Below, piece after piece: positions 33,749-45,600 of a DNA stretch of 64,000 bases. The notes beneath the pieces were generated by a model, which was not told where the DNA came from, did not search any database, and saw only the letters and a program-made list of their open reading frames with translations. Source of the stretch: Actinernus sp. WN-2022 (taxonomy: Eukaryota; Cnidaria; Anthozoa; Actiniaria; Actinernidae); contig JAOWCC010000577.1 of NCBI GenBank assembly GCA_030867875.1, forward strand, positions 159,050,431 through 159,114,430, read 5' to 3'. The translations under genes were made by a program, and so were the position numbers. The number at the start of each line of letters is the position of its first letter. Within the stretch, counting starts at the first letter, position 1.

Positions 33749-34738
33749 ACATGCGCGTATTGGCAAAGCGAACAGATTTCAAGGCAAAGTAGGACTCTTT
33801 AGTTGGATTAATATATAAATCAGTAGCGTTATACAGTAAGGTACTTAATATATTTTGACATTAATTTTGTGCTATTTTAGACATTAATTATTATCATTAC
33901 ATAGCCATCAAGAGACCATCACCTAACTGAGAACCGATCAAATGGAGAGAGCTAGCCTGCGCCGATTTATTTTAGCTTGCATATTAGTAGGACTATTTTT
34001 ATCCTTCGATACGTTATTTGTTTTGACAGTATTCGAGGGGGCTCGCTTTTGGCCCTCGAATAGGGACGGCTGTAATACTCTTATCACTCTGAACGAGCAT
34101 AAAACCGGCAACGTAGATTTTCGAGGTTTATATAACGATATTTCGGCTGGCTAAACCAGCTTTCTTCAGGTAATATGAAGAAATGTTATTACATTGCGAA
34201 CGTGACTAACTAGAAATATGGCTTTACATAGGAAATAGATGACAAATGATTGACACTATTAATATAGAAATAATAAGATAATGAAGTTATATATATACCA
34301 GCTAGTATGACTCGTCACGGATGTTAAGACCATAAGGCACGAGTGTTCTAGCTTGTGTAAGGGACGGACCATTAGAAAAGTTATGGGGGGGGGGGGGGGG
34401 GGGGATTCTCAAGCTGCATGCATTTTTTTTTACTCCAGTTTGCTGTGCAGCAATTTTTTTTTCGGCTATGATCTCATGCACGTTTTTTTTTTTGAAAATA
34501 TTTTATGTACTAATCTATTCAAAATTAGCTACCTTTGCATATCAAAGTTATTGCGTACAAAAGCCTACATATCGATAACCGGTGACTCACTTCAATTATC
34601 GGCCCCGTCATTTTACTCAAAAATACATGGATTTGGGAGCTATTTTGCCTTATAAAACAAATAAAATGATATGACTTCCACTTACCTAAGTACTGACATC
34701 TAATCTGCAACTGATAACTGTCAGTTGGAGTGATTAGG

Positions 34739-34940
34739 GTAAAGGATGTGATGTAAAGTCACGTGGTAAGCTGTAGTGCTAAATGTGCACGCCCTACGAG
34801 GGAAAGAGAAAAAATCTCTGACCCAAGTGGGACTCGAACCCAACGACCTCCAGGTTACATGTCTGGCGCTCTACCAACTGAGCTATCAAGTCAGATGAGA
34901 GCAATCGTTGGTATTGGTGCGTTTTATGGTCACGGCGATT
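34739..34940 (-). repeat. tRNA-derived repeat, copy 1
   Basis: On the minus strand, 34894-34818 folds as a cloverleaf-like tRNA: acceptor arms CTGACTT/GGGTCAG, A box TAGCTCAGTTGGTAGAG, B box GGGTTCGAGTCCC, and an anticodon loop reading CATGTAA (TGT, Thr-like). One stem mismatch and the duplicated flanks indicate a SINE or tRNA pseudogene. Confidence 0.8.
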
Positions 34941-35005
34941 ATATATGTATATGTAGTTATGATAGGAAATCATGTTTGCCGCGTAGCACTATAATATAGT
35001 AAGTG

Positions 35006-35202
35006 TAAAGGATGTGATGTAAAGTCACGTGGTAAGCTGTAGTGCTAAATGTGCACGCCCTACGAGGGAAAGAGAAAAAATCTCTGACCCAAGTGGGACT
35101 CGAACCCAACGACCTCCAGGTTACATGTATGGCGCTCTACCAACTGAGCTATCAAGTCAGATGAGAGCAATCGTTGGTATTGGTGCGTTTTATGGTCACG
35201 AT
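35006..35202 (-). repeat. tRNA-derived repeat, copy 2
   Basis: Near-identical to the copy at 34739, including about 120 bases outside the tRNA part, with an additional change in the anticodon stem (CCATA for CCAGA). The tRNA part is 35160-35084. Confidence 0.8.
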
Positions 35203-35223
35203 TAGGGGCCGTCGACATATTCG

Positions 35224-35733
35224 AAATGCCCCGCTTAACGTACAACGGACGTTTAGGGGGGGGGGGGGGGTAAGGGCATGGACGTTAGTGTGGGGCATTC
35301 AGAACAAACACATTTTAATCAGTAGACGTACACTTTTTAATCAAACGTTTCCAGTCAGCTCGATCTACATTAGAGTGCAATTTCTGTTGAATTTCCCGGA
35401 AATTTCAACAAGGTCTTTTCGGATTAGAAGTATCATGAAATACCTCAGTCAAACCTCCAGGTAAGTGAAACTCAGTTTTATAGTCGTGACATAATGAGTA
35501 TTTTAGTCAAGGTCCGAAATGAGCTCGTACGGGAATTCGACTGAGGTACTGACTGACAGTACAGTTGCAGCTATTAAAGCTGTAAGCTTGTTTTATACTT
35601 TGTTTATAAGTGAACTCCGTGTATTTCATTACTGTTTTTCCTGACTTTATAAAAGCATAAAACAATGGGTGGACGTTAAGGGGGGAGGGGGTCTGACCTT
35701 AACGTCCGTTGTGCGTTAAGCGGGGCATTTCGA
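35224..35733. mobile_element. Nested inverted-repeat element
   Basis: Ends share CGAAATGCCCCGCTTAACG and ACAACGGACGTT, followed inward by G-rich runs. Boundaries are approximate; non-coding. Confidence 0.75.
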
Positions 35734-36444
35734 CCTTATATTAAGATTTCGACCGTACAAATTTGAATTTGCTTTCGCGAGTAAAGTGATTTCTTACAAG
35801 GCGTTACTGGTTTAGGAACTACCTGTGTTTAGCTTGAATACTTACCGCTGAATTCAGATAGAAGAATACATTTGCAGTATTCTGGTGTATAGAACATTGA
35901 GGTTTCTCAAGTTTAGAGTGGTACAAATCACTGTTAAAGTTCTATTTCGTCATGATTTCGTACTATTTTTCTTGTGTGACTTTTGGTATGGCGGGAGCTG
36001 CAGCAGGAGAGAATTTGGAGCATTCAAACGAAAGCAGAGAATTCTCCTTCGTATAGTTCTGGTATCAACAGGTAAGCCACATTATAAACTTGTAATGCGA
36101 CTGAAGTTGTTCTTTCTCTCAAATAAAATCGCATTTACTTCAAAGCGATGACCAATAGCAAATGTCCTCTTCTGTGTGCAATGATTTTGATGACTTAATA
36201 ATTCTTGTCCTAAGTAAACTTTAAGAGCCATGCTCCTGTGATTTTTTTTTATTATCAGGGCATCGGGGCTAGCGTGCCCATATTAAAAGTTATACTTTAT
36301 TATAATATAGATACGATAGTATGCACCCTCTGATTGGCTAAAAAGCCATGTTTTATCAGAGTATATAACATGGTTTGCCGTGTTTTATTGTTTTCAACTG
36401 GCGGTTCCTTTCATCGCGCGTATAAATCTATATTATAAAGCAGA

Positions 36445-36622
36445 TAAAGAAGCCTTAAATCCATGTTTTATACTATCATAAAACACTCTGATCATTTGAG
36501 AACACTCGAGAAATGTTGAAAGCACGCGCCTTCAGCTTGTGCTTTAACATTTCTCTCATGTTCTCAATTGCCCATCGTGTTTTATGATAGTATAAAACAT
36601 GGCTAAGGCTTCTTTATTTGTT
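36445..36622. mobile_element. Hairpin MITE
   Basis: Arms ATAAAGAAGCCTTA, then CCATGTTTTATACTATCATA, with complements at the right end, and inner arms around ACATTTCTC. Confidence 0.8.
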
Positions 36623-37317
36623 AAATATTGATACCTATAAAAGTGTACAGCTGCATCACTTTGCATGGCAAATGATTGTTTATGATTCAAGCTCATAGCG
36701 AGACCAGTGAAAATTCCATTCAAACAAATCTTTTTGAGAGACGAAAAATTATGTAAATTTCTCCTGCTTTTAATAGTGGATAAATCAAAGGATACATATG
36801 TGTACCTCTCACAAAAGAGTTGCTGCAACAAAAACAGTGATAGAAGGAAACCATTTGCAGTTGATGGCATCCCTGTACATTTGTGCAGTCCCTGGCCTCT
36901 GCCTTGCCTCTCCCCCTCCATGTAGGATTTTTTTTGTGTTGCTGGTTGTGCATGAATATTTTTTTTTATAATCCCCCCCCCAATAACTTTTCTAATGGTC
37001 CGTCCCTAATAAGAGTAGCTTCTCTGGCCGTAACGCTACTAAATATATTTTCCGCAGGCTAGTTGTGACAAGATGGCGGGACGTGCTTTCGAAAGCGTGC
37101 ATATGAGATTTAAGCTGAATTTCTTTGGATAAACCAGGCCATTGATCTCTATATATAACTTAACATCTTTTTGACTCTTATTCAACTGATCAAACTCAGA
37201 ATATTTTACATTCAAATCCCCGGCTGACGGGATCGGACTAACCAGAAAACAACTCCCGTTCAGCGGAATTACGGTCTTCTGTTTTGCCATTTTTTCGAAC
37301 TCAAAATATCACGGTGG

Positions 37318-37910
37318 TGACTATTGGGTGTCTGGAAAACGAAGACCTAGAAAGCGAAGTCCGAAGACCGAAGCGCGAAGACCTGGAAAACGAAGACCCA
37401 AAAACGAAGACCGCCATAAATAATATAACATGATATGTTAAATGCTGCTGCTATTGTTAATTGGAAACCGCGAATCGCAGTTGAGCCGTAAAAGTGCGTT
37501 GGGGAAGAAATGATCTTTGTTTTACGGATCTGAAATATATCGAAAATATATATACGTCGGTTAGACACATGCAATTTAATCTAAATTGGATATAGGCACG
37601 AATAAAAACATTATCTGTGTGTCGGTTAGACAGAATTTAATCTCAATTGGATATAGGCACGAATAAAAACATTAGCTGCAGTTATTTACGCTAGGGTCTT
37701 TTAAATTGAACAATCGTAAATATGGTAGCTAGAGAATTCGAGCGACTGGAAAACTGGAAAACGAAGACCCTAGCGTAAACAACTGCAGATCGTGTTTTAT
37801 TCGTGCTTATATCCAATCTATATCCAATTTGTGTCTTCCCGGCTAGTCGCTCGAATTCTCTAGCTACCATATTTACGATTGTTCAATTTAAAAGGGGGTC
37901 TTCGTGACTA
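37318..37910. repeat. GAAAACGAAGACC repeat region with inverted arms
   Basis: CTGGAAAACGAAGACC recurs near 37330, 37380 and 37752. An inverted pair, GGTAGCTAGAGAATTCGAGC and its complement, spans about 37690-37890. Confidence 0.65.
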
Positions 37911-38160
37911 TTCACTGAATTGTGTGTTTAATACGTGGTTTTTCGATTAAAATTCAGGTGCTCCCAGTTGACTTGACATGGCTAAAGAGCAGTTGTTAGA
38001 ACCGTTTGAACAGAGGTTAATTCCCGTTGGATCTGACTATTAAATAAATTCTAAGCCCTCAGTTTATTCTCGCATAATAAAGCTTGGGAATATTCATCAG
38101 TAGACCATGTATACGTAACTTTGTCGTTTTCTAGTTCTTCTATATTGCATTATAACTTAC

Positions 38161-38361
38161 CTAATAATGTATCAAGTCGTAGTGTTCAAGGCCCTGACCG
38201 GTACTATGGAAGTAGATGTGAAACCTTTTTGGAGATGCCGGACTTTGCTCGGCGGTGCTATATTTAATATCGAAACAGCTCGACACGTTCCTTGACTGAA
38301 TCAGTTTTGACAATGTACCTACACAAGCCGGAAGACTTCCTTGAAGATATAGTTTCGTAAC
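38161..38361 (-). other. Candidate second leader exon
   Basis: Bounded by a TTTCAG acceptor and a GTAAGT donor on the minus strand. A stop codon in the frame inherited from the 38955 ORF lies inside it, so as part of the integrin transcript it would be 5' UTR. The next good acceptor on this strand is the one just upstream of the integrin ATG exon at 28507. Confidence 0.35.
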
Positions 38362-38379
38362 CTGAAACTATAGTAACTG

Positions 38380-38668
38380 GTGAAAAGATAAGAAACGGAA
38401 AGGAAATTAAGTCTGATTAGATGAATAAAAGTGCCTGTAATCTCTATTAAACGAGTAAATAAGGAATATCTGCCATTCTTGTCGAAAGTAAATCTACTCG
38501 AGTGCGCATGCGTAAGTAGAATTGCCTGGTGAAAAGATAAGAATCGAAACGGAAAAGAAATGAGATGAATAAAAGTGCCTGTGCTCTTTTAAACGAGTAA
38601 ATAAGGAATATCTGCCATTCTTATCGAAAGTAAATCTACTCGAATGCGCATGCGTAAGTAGAATTGCC
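38380..38668. repeat. Tandem duplication, about 145 bp x 2
   Basis: Both copies contain GGTGAAAAGATAAGAA, AAATAAGGAATATCTGCCAT and ATGCGCATGCGTAAGTAGAA or one-base variants. Confidence 0.9.
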
Positions 38669-38741
38669 TCCCACATGTGTTACGGATAATGCGTAGTTTA
38701 TCTCGTTTCGCTGGATAAGAATCAGTCAAGACCGTACTTAC

Positions 38742-38955
38742 TAGGATCATTTCTATAGTACGCGTCCCGTCTTTGTACCCTTACAAAGGCAACTACAACA
38801 CCCACGATGACGATGAATAGCGTTCCCCTCTGAGCGCGAAGCACGTCGAGGGCATTGCCTTCATTGGCAAGTCGCCGCCGACGATTGATGAACGTTCCCT
38901 TTTTTCCTTTAGTGGAGATTGGGAGGAGGGGGACGCATTCTGAGTGGTGTGTCAT
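38742..38955 (-). other. Candidate leader exon / small membrane-protein ORF
   Basis: An open frame from an ATG at 38955 encodes a basic stretch (FINRRRRLANEG) and one hydrophobic segment (LFIVIVGVVVAFV) followed by QRRDAYYRNDP. A strong GTAAGT donor follows at 38741. Spliced to the exon at 38361 it continues as YETISSRKSSG and stops after about 33 residues, giving a one-pass protein of about 104 residues. No family is recognised. It may instead be the non-coding first exon of the integrin transcript. Confidence 0.4.
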
Positions 38956-39616
38956 TTTTTAAAATATTATAAACAATGAAAACAGGCTGTTTATACACTT
39001 TATTCTGTCTATCCTTGCTGCTGCCTTTGTAAAACGTATTTTACGTCAGTTTCAAGAACAGTTATTGATTCGAAGGACGTAGCCGTAGGTTCCACGTCGC
39101 CCGGCCGCGTTAGCCCTCAAGTTCAGTCGATCTCAACGCATTTTCACAAACAAGATCTTGTCACACGAGGCAATCCTTTTTTTATTGCAGCTATCTTTTA
39201 ATACGACAGAACGCTGTGGCGACTTTGTTTGCAACTTGCAATGCGATCGAAGTCCCTGCAACTCGCTTTTTTTTTTGTTGGCGTTACGTTGCAAATCGGT
39301 ATCAATCTTTAATACACAGAACAAATCGTTTATATTCCTCGCTGAAGTCTTCCTCCGATAACCGAGTCCCTCCGAAGTGGAGTTTGTTGGAGTTGCAGGA
39401 GAACTGGGTCTAAAAGCCAGGGCTTCCTGTGGTATATTTCTTGCAGGAGAACTGGGTCTAAGTCAGTTTCCTGCGAAGCGGAGGTGGAAAGGAATAATGA
39501 ACTACGAGCTAGTCTATTCTTGGAAAACACCGTCATACTCCATAGATCACCCCACATCACAAGCCTCAGTCTGTGGATTTTCTGTTTGTGTACAGTGTCA
39601 AAGGGTTTGAACAAGA
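38956..39616. promoter_or_regulatory. Candidate shared promoter region between divergent genes
   Basis: This segment lies between the spartin start codon on the plus strand and the candidate integrin leader on the minus strand. It is less AT-rich than the introns. It contains a duplicated GCAGGAGAACTGGGTCTAA (39397-39415 and 39444-39462). No TATA box in a convincing position was identified. Confidence 0.4.
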
Positions 39617-39669
39617 ATGGCTGACGAAGGACCAGCTAAAATAAAGTCTTTCCACGACGACGGGCTAAG
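39617..39669 (+). CDS. SPART: Spartin exon 1: start codon
   Basis: Encodes MADEGPAKIKSFHDDGL and ends in phase 2 at GTATTC. The context AAGAATGG is a good animal start; the upstream sequence is G+C-richer than the introns. Confidence 0.85.
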
Positions 39670-42600
39670 GTATTCTTTTTTATATTTTTGCCAATAATAT
39701 TGGCAAATTTATGCCAATGGCAATAATATTCTGGCTTTGATGATTGTCTCTGAAATAATCATATCACTATCAGGTACAACCTTCTTACAGCTTACACCAA
39801 TCTTCAAGTTTTATGAAATATAAATCAGCATATGATTATTTGCTCTTCTAAAATACAGTAAATTTAATCAACTGATATATTTTTTATCACAGCAATATTA
39901 ATTTGCCATGTTCCTTATAAAGGCCAAGGCCCTGTTTATATGAAGAAAATTTGACTCAGAAACCTGGGTCGTTATTTGTTCCTCTGTTCCTCTGTCAACC
40001 AGCTATATCTTTTCAGGATATGGCGGCCTGAATTCCATGCACAGAAACCCCAGTCCCTTCCACAACCCAGAATTCCAGGATCAGAAAGCCCCCTTTCAAC
40101 CAGAATTCCTCCTTCTCCCACCCCCGTCCCCCATCCCTCCTCCCTCCCCCCCCCCCCCCCCCTCCCACATCTAGAATTCAAAAATATTGCCCGTCAGGTA
40201 GGGATTGGATATTTTCTGGAATTTTATAAGTTAGTCAATTTTGGGTAAATATTCGTAGTGCCAGCACCATACATATAGTGTGAGAGTGAAATTTTGCTGC
40301 CTGTGGGTGTTCTAAATTGCCTACCCATGCATGCACCCACCTTGCTCAGACTGTACAACCAGTGCAGGGACCGGCCAGCGTGTGGAACATGTGAGGTTTT
40401 CCGAGTCCTGAATCTGCCTGCTCGATTTTGTTTGGCTATTTAATGTCGTCCTGTCCTTTACATTCAAATAAGCCAATTTGTGAATTATTTCCAATTTATC
40501 TCAATGATCAGTATGAATATTTACCATAATGCTTAAAATATTCAATTCTGTTACATCTCCATGTGCAAACATTCACACACCATGTTCTTCTGTTGTATGC
40601 CTCCGCCTTTTCTGTTACAATTTATGTGAGTGCAATATATATACACAGAGGAAACACCTGTAGAGACCTCAAGCAGCCTGTGGGCATGGGCTGTGGGCAA
40701 AATTGTGTGATATTATAAAGTAGTCAAGATTAAGTATAGTAATTTAGCTTAATGCTGCCCCCCCCCCCCCCCCCCCCACCTGAAAACAATATTGTGGTGC
40801 AAAATAGATCATCATTGTTCTTGTGTTATTATAATTACATATAGATACATAAATGAAGGTCTTAAATTCGATGAAAAAGGTGATGGCAGGCAGGCTTTAC
40901 AACTCTACCATAAAGGTAAATCAAGTAACAGTATTAAAGGCCAGATAAAATAAATACTTGTTTAGTGTCCCTGCCTAACCTGAGAAATTTTTTTTAATTT
41001 TTAATTTTTCATAAAAAACTTTAGAAAGTGTGAATGCGCCACAAACACCAATTCTTGTACCAGACCCTACATGTACCACTTAAAATATGCACTAGCTGGC
41101 ACGTTAAATATTTTAACATCAATGCCATTTTGTTTCTACAACACGAGGTCATGAACACTAGGTGAGTGAATAATGTCTAGTCAAGAATTTTTTTTATCTG
41201 GCCTAATTATTAAAGATTAATCAAAAATTAAATCCCTTTATTACCCTTAAAGATAAAGAATTACAACGAGACTGTTCGAAATTTAAATAAAAAAATTAAA
41301 GCTTGCATATTTATCAATTTAAACTTATCATAAATTGATTGTGTACATTTATACAATCATGAATGTCATCAATAATTTAGCATATTACAGCTCTGTAATG
41401 TTTGTCTTGACTTTATTTTGTGAAGAATTTTCTTCACAGCTTCATTTATCGATTTTTGTACATTCATTTGTAGATTAAGGTAGCTAGCTTAACATGCTTG
41501 CAGGTAGTGTATATTGCATTGTCACAGTGACAGCCGAATGGGCATCATAAAGATTCACACTTTACAATGGGAGGTTTTTGACTGCATGGTCTTTGAGATT
41601 TTTTTGCGAAGGAGACTATCTATTTCCTGATATTGAGGAATAGTAAATTAACACAAAACAGAATTCCAAGATACATAATATTTTTGGAGATAAAAATACT
41701 TCTTTTGAACCCTTGTTTTTAAAATAAATTCAAAAATCTTCAAATTGACATGTAGATTTAAAAAATGTTGTTATAGATTAACTAACCATTGAGCTTTGTT
41801 GGTATAACAAGTTTTACAAAATTGATGGAATGGAAACATCTACGGTATACAGCAAGAGATAATTATATAAATCTTACTGCAATTAAATATTATGTTTGCC
41901 AATTTCTTTTAAAACATCAGGCAACTATAATGATTGACTTCCAATTCCTCCTGGTAATCTATAGTTTAACACCATGGGAAACTATTGCGTTAACTACAAG
42001 AAAATCGAGAAAGTGGTTTGGATGAAGGAAGTAAAATTAATTGTGATTATTTGGTGAGAAGCACCAATTTTGAATTGAGTGATTAACAAATCTAAATGAA
42101 ACCTTTGATCAAAAACATCCTGCTGTAATTAAGTGTGAATCTTTATGATGCCCATTTGACTTTCACAATACCTGTGAGCCACCTGAAGCATTTTACATGA
42201 CTATATATGTAAATAAATGTAAGCCCTTTAGGTTTTTTTTTTAGTTCTGATCTCCTCTCTCTAAAATTTAAACATAGTTAATAGAGTGGAATGGTTATGA
42301 AACCTGGCAAACTTCAAAGGGGCTAACAAAGGCGCTGCGATCTATGTTGGAAGGGGGCAAGACAAAAGATTGTGCAGGGTCATAGTTCATTAGCGTCCCC
42401 TGAACGACTGAACTCACACGTTTCTATTGGCTGATTGATCAACACGTTGGAATTTCTATTGTGTTTTGTGTTAACTCTATTAACTATGATTTAAACCACT
42501 GGTAAAATAATATTGAATCATGCTACAACATAAACACTACCGGTAGCCGGAATGCTAACCTCACAATCTAAAACTAACCATAAACCCCAACCTTAGTAAA

Positions 42601-45600
42601 CCTTAATTATATAAGCTAGAGCAGATTTCAATTGACTGTCGGAAGTGTTTTGGTTTTGCGTTTACTAAGCTCTAGCTCCTATTGGCTGAGAAAGTAAACC
42701 AACCAATCAGAATCCAAAGTAAAACCAAACACTAATTGGTTTTGGTTTTGCTTTGGTTTGTCATTGGCTCACAGGGAAGCCATTTATGAGTTACTTGTGA
42801 TTACTCGCTCCTATGATTGGCTCGCTGTGGGTAATTTGCATTTGGTTTCACTACACTCAACTGAAAACCGCTCTATTAGCAAAACAACCAACAATAACTA
42901 TTTTGAAAAGAAGTTTGTGTGCATGTTCATGTGCATGAACATCTCACACATGGGACACCTCTCACACATCTCACACATCTCACACATGGGACACCTCTCA
43001 CACATCTCACACATGGGACACCTCTCACACATCTCACACATCTCACACATGGGACACCTCTCACACATCTCACACATGGGACACCTCTCACACATCTCAC
43101 ACATGGGACACCTCTCACACATCTCACACATCTCACACATGGGACACCTCTCACACATCTCACACATGGGACACCTCTCACACATCTCACACATCTCACA
43201 CATGGGACACCTCTCACACATCTCACACATCTCACACATCTCACACATGGGACACCTCTGTTGTTATCTTTTAGGTATAAGGAGTCTTATTACTGGCTGT
43301 AGTGTATACTGTAGAGGCACAGGACCGAAGTATGACAATGCCAGGGAAATGCAGGAAAAAATGAAACTGTGAGTACCAATTAACATACATGTATGATATA
43401 TATTAAATGTATATATGTTACAGGTAAAATTTGTTTTCAGTTTAAATTTTAAAGATATTTTTGGGGTACTACCAGTAAAAATAAATTCACTCTCCCCTCC
43501 CCTCCCCTTCCCTCCCCTCCCCTGAAAGTGAAAGGAGCTGAAAGTGAGAGTTTGTAAATCCCATAAAGCACGGACACAAAATCGAAGCAACTAAAGTTTA
43601 TATGTAAATCACTAGGACAAAATCTCTAGCAGATTAAAAGATCAGTTATTGTTCAGTGATTTCCTTTGTTTTTGCTTCATGAATTATTGAGTTTGAAAAA
43701 CCTAGTTTGAAATTAGTTGAAAAAATTTAAATGTGGATAAATGTAATTTAGGCAAAGTTAAAATCGAGGCATTGCTAGCCAGCGGTCTCACCCTTAACTG
43801 TGGGGGCTCCCCTTAAGCTTAGCAGGGGCTTGGTGTTCTCAACTTGGCAGATTGTGGTGGATCTTTTCCTTGCTGCGTTACGCAAATTTGCTCCCGCCCC
43901 TCCCACCCATTGGTAAGTATGGTTGGTAAGTATTCCACTGACTAGGTTGGTCAGTGTGACAGGTGTTGGACTGTGGTAGGGGTTACCATGGTTACCTCCT
44001 TGTCATACATGTGTGGACTTGTGCAACCAGCATGACTACAGGTGTATCTAGGCACCTAATCCCAAGCTCATCTTATGCCGATGAGTTTAACCCTTTCCCT
44101 ACTGGACATGTTTGGCTCAGTTGGTGAAATCCTAAGTGCTAACTCAACCCTCCCCCTCAGTTCAAGTTTGGCTAGCCCGGGTCAGTTAAATACTGCTGAC
44201 TTTTTAAGCCGAGGGCTCAAACTTTTCCCACAATGCCATTTGGGAGAATTCTGTTCACTCGTTGACGGTAGGTATGCCTGCTTCGGTAGGGTTTCTAATG
44301 AAATGAGCTCTAATTTTGGATAAATATGCCACTGTCAGAGAGCTTGAAGACATCATTAAGTCTGAGGATGGCTGAAAAGTACTTGGTTTGCTTCTAGTAG
44401 GCTTTGTGAGGGGATTTCCCAGGTTTTTCCGTTGTGTTTGTGCTTTGAGACACAGGAAAAAATTCTTCAATGAAATCCTTGGAATCCTGCAGTTGGCAGT
44501 CTTTTACCCCTGCTCAACCTATTAGGATGTGTTTTTGTCACTTTAAAGCAACGGTTTGAGTCCAAATCACCGCTCTTGGTTGTAGGGGTAAAAGACTTAT
44601 AAAAAAAACCCTACCGGAGTCCCAGAGGGGGGAACCCCTTGTGGTATTTTTGTCCATTACCCAGCATGCAATTGGAGGTGGGAGCAGGAAAATGTGGTCG
44701 AGTGAAATGCAGTGTAAACATCGGCGTGGTTCAGTCGTTTGGTGCGTTTTGTGCAAACAAACCTGCTGGTTGGAAAGATTAAACAAGGTACTGTAATGAC
44801 TGAGTTGTGATTTTGTGTTTGCTTTTGATTTCAAGTGCGAATGGGAAGGTTTTTTTGAGCCGATTTTCAGCTCCTCAAAATTCGCAAAAATCCAAGAAAC
44901 GAACAACGATGTCCAAAACAAATGCGTTTTTCTCCAAAGTGGGAGAGTCAAGCGATCCCTGTTATAGCTCTGACTTTAAAGTCATTCATTCCTTGAAATA
45001 ATATCACAACATCGTATTTCCAGCATGTCTAGGTTTGATGCAATAATTTTCTCCAGGTACATGCTTCATATTGGGCGGTTATGGGAGGCACAGGAGGGAA
45101 AGGGTTAACTTAAGTTATAATTTTTTTTAACTGAAATCAAAAATTAACTGCAAGTGAACATAATTGTTATCAGGTGCACAGCATCTGACATGCAACCCTG
45201 ATGCCATGTGAGCATGCCTGAAAGTATGCTATATGCAGGGCCTCTGATATTGTGCGATGGTGCGATCCCGCACAATTGATCAAAAATCGCATCCGATCGC
45301 ATAATTTGCAAATTTCTGCACAATCGCGCATAATTCTTACAAATAACACAATATGAGTCAATAAAAATGGTACAACCTTGTGACAGTTGTCTTTGTGGTG
45401 CTTTATAATGCAATTTCACGGTAATTTACTGCCCAAAACATCGCAAGAAAGGACAAGAAACGATCACCATTCGATACGTCCATTCGATTTTGTCAACGAA
45501 AACGTCCAGGCGTTCTTGCATTGCTTCACGCACCAGGGATCTGGTACTGAATTTATTCTAAAGTGTATTCTCATTGGTGCATAACGAAAACAATGGATAG

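Larger units (their letters stand above)
34361..37006. mobile_element. PIF/Harbinger-like non-autonomous element, 2.65 kb
   Basis: Terminal inverted repeats GGGACGGACCATTAGAAAAG, then TTAT and a G run (20 bases at the left, a shorter run at the right), flanked by TAA on both sides (34358-34360 and 37007-37009). A TWA 3-bp duplication and GGG termini fit PIF/Harbinger. No transposase or Myb-like frame was recognised. Nested inside are a duplicated tRNA-derived repeat, an inverted-repeat element at about 35224-35733 and a hairpin at 36445-36622. Confidence 0.82.

Noticed and set aside
33942..34154. Plus-strand 70-codon ORF with a hydrophobic N-terminus (MERASLRRFILACILVGLFL)
   Set aside because: Signal-like but isolated, with no family and no splice context; kept only as a note.
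34818..34894. A functional tRNA-Thr gene
   Set aside because: The cloverleaf has a stem mismatch, the unit is duplicated with its flanks, and it sits in a transposon. A SINE or pseudogene is more likely.
36556..36921. Minus-strand ORF of 121 codons in the Harbinger-like element
   Set aside because: No DDE or Myb-like motifs; it overlaps a hairpin MITE and looks like chance.
37039..37290. Minus-strand ORF of 83 codons starting MAKQKTVIPLNG
   Set aside because: No recognised homology, and it lies across the edge of transposon remnants. It is single-exon with no splice or tail signals, so I cannot support it as a gene.
42898..43248. Cys/Met-rich minus-strand protein (MCEMCERCP repeats) resembling a metal-binding protein
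   Set aside because: It is the complement of the VNTR, and all frames of the 9-bp repeat are open. No independent gene signals.
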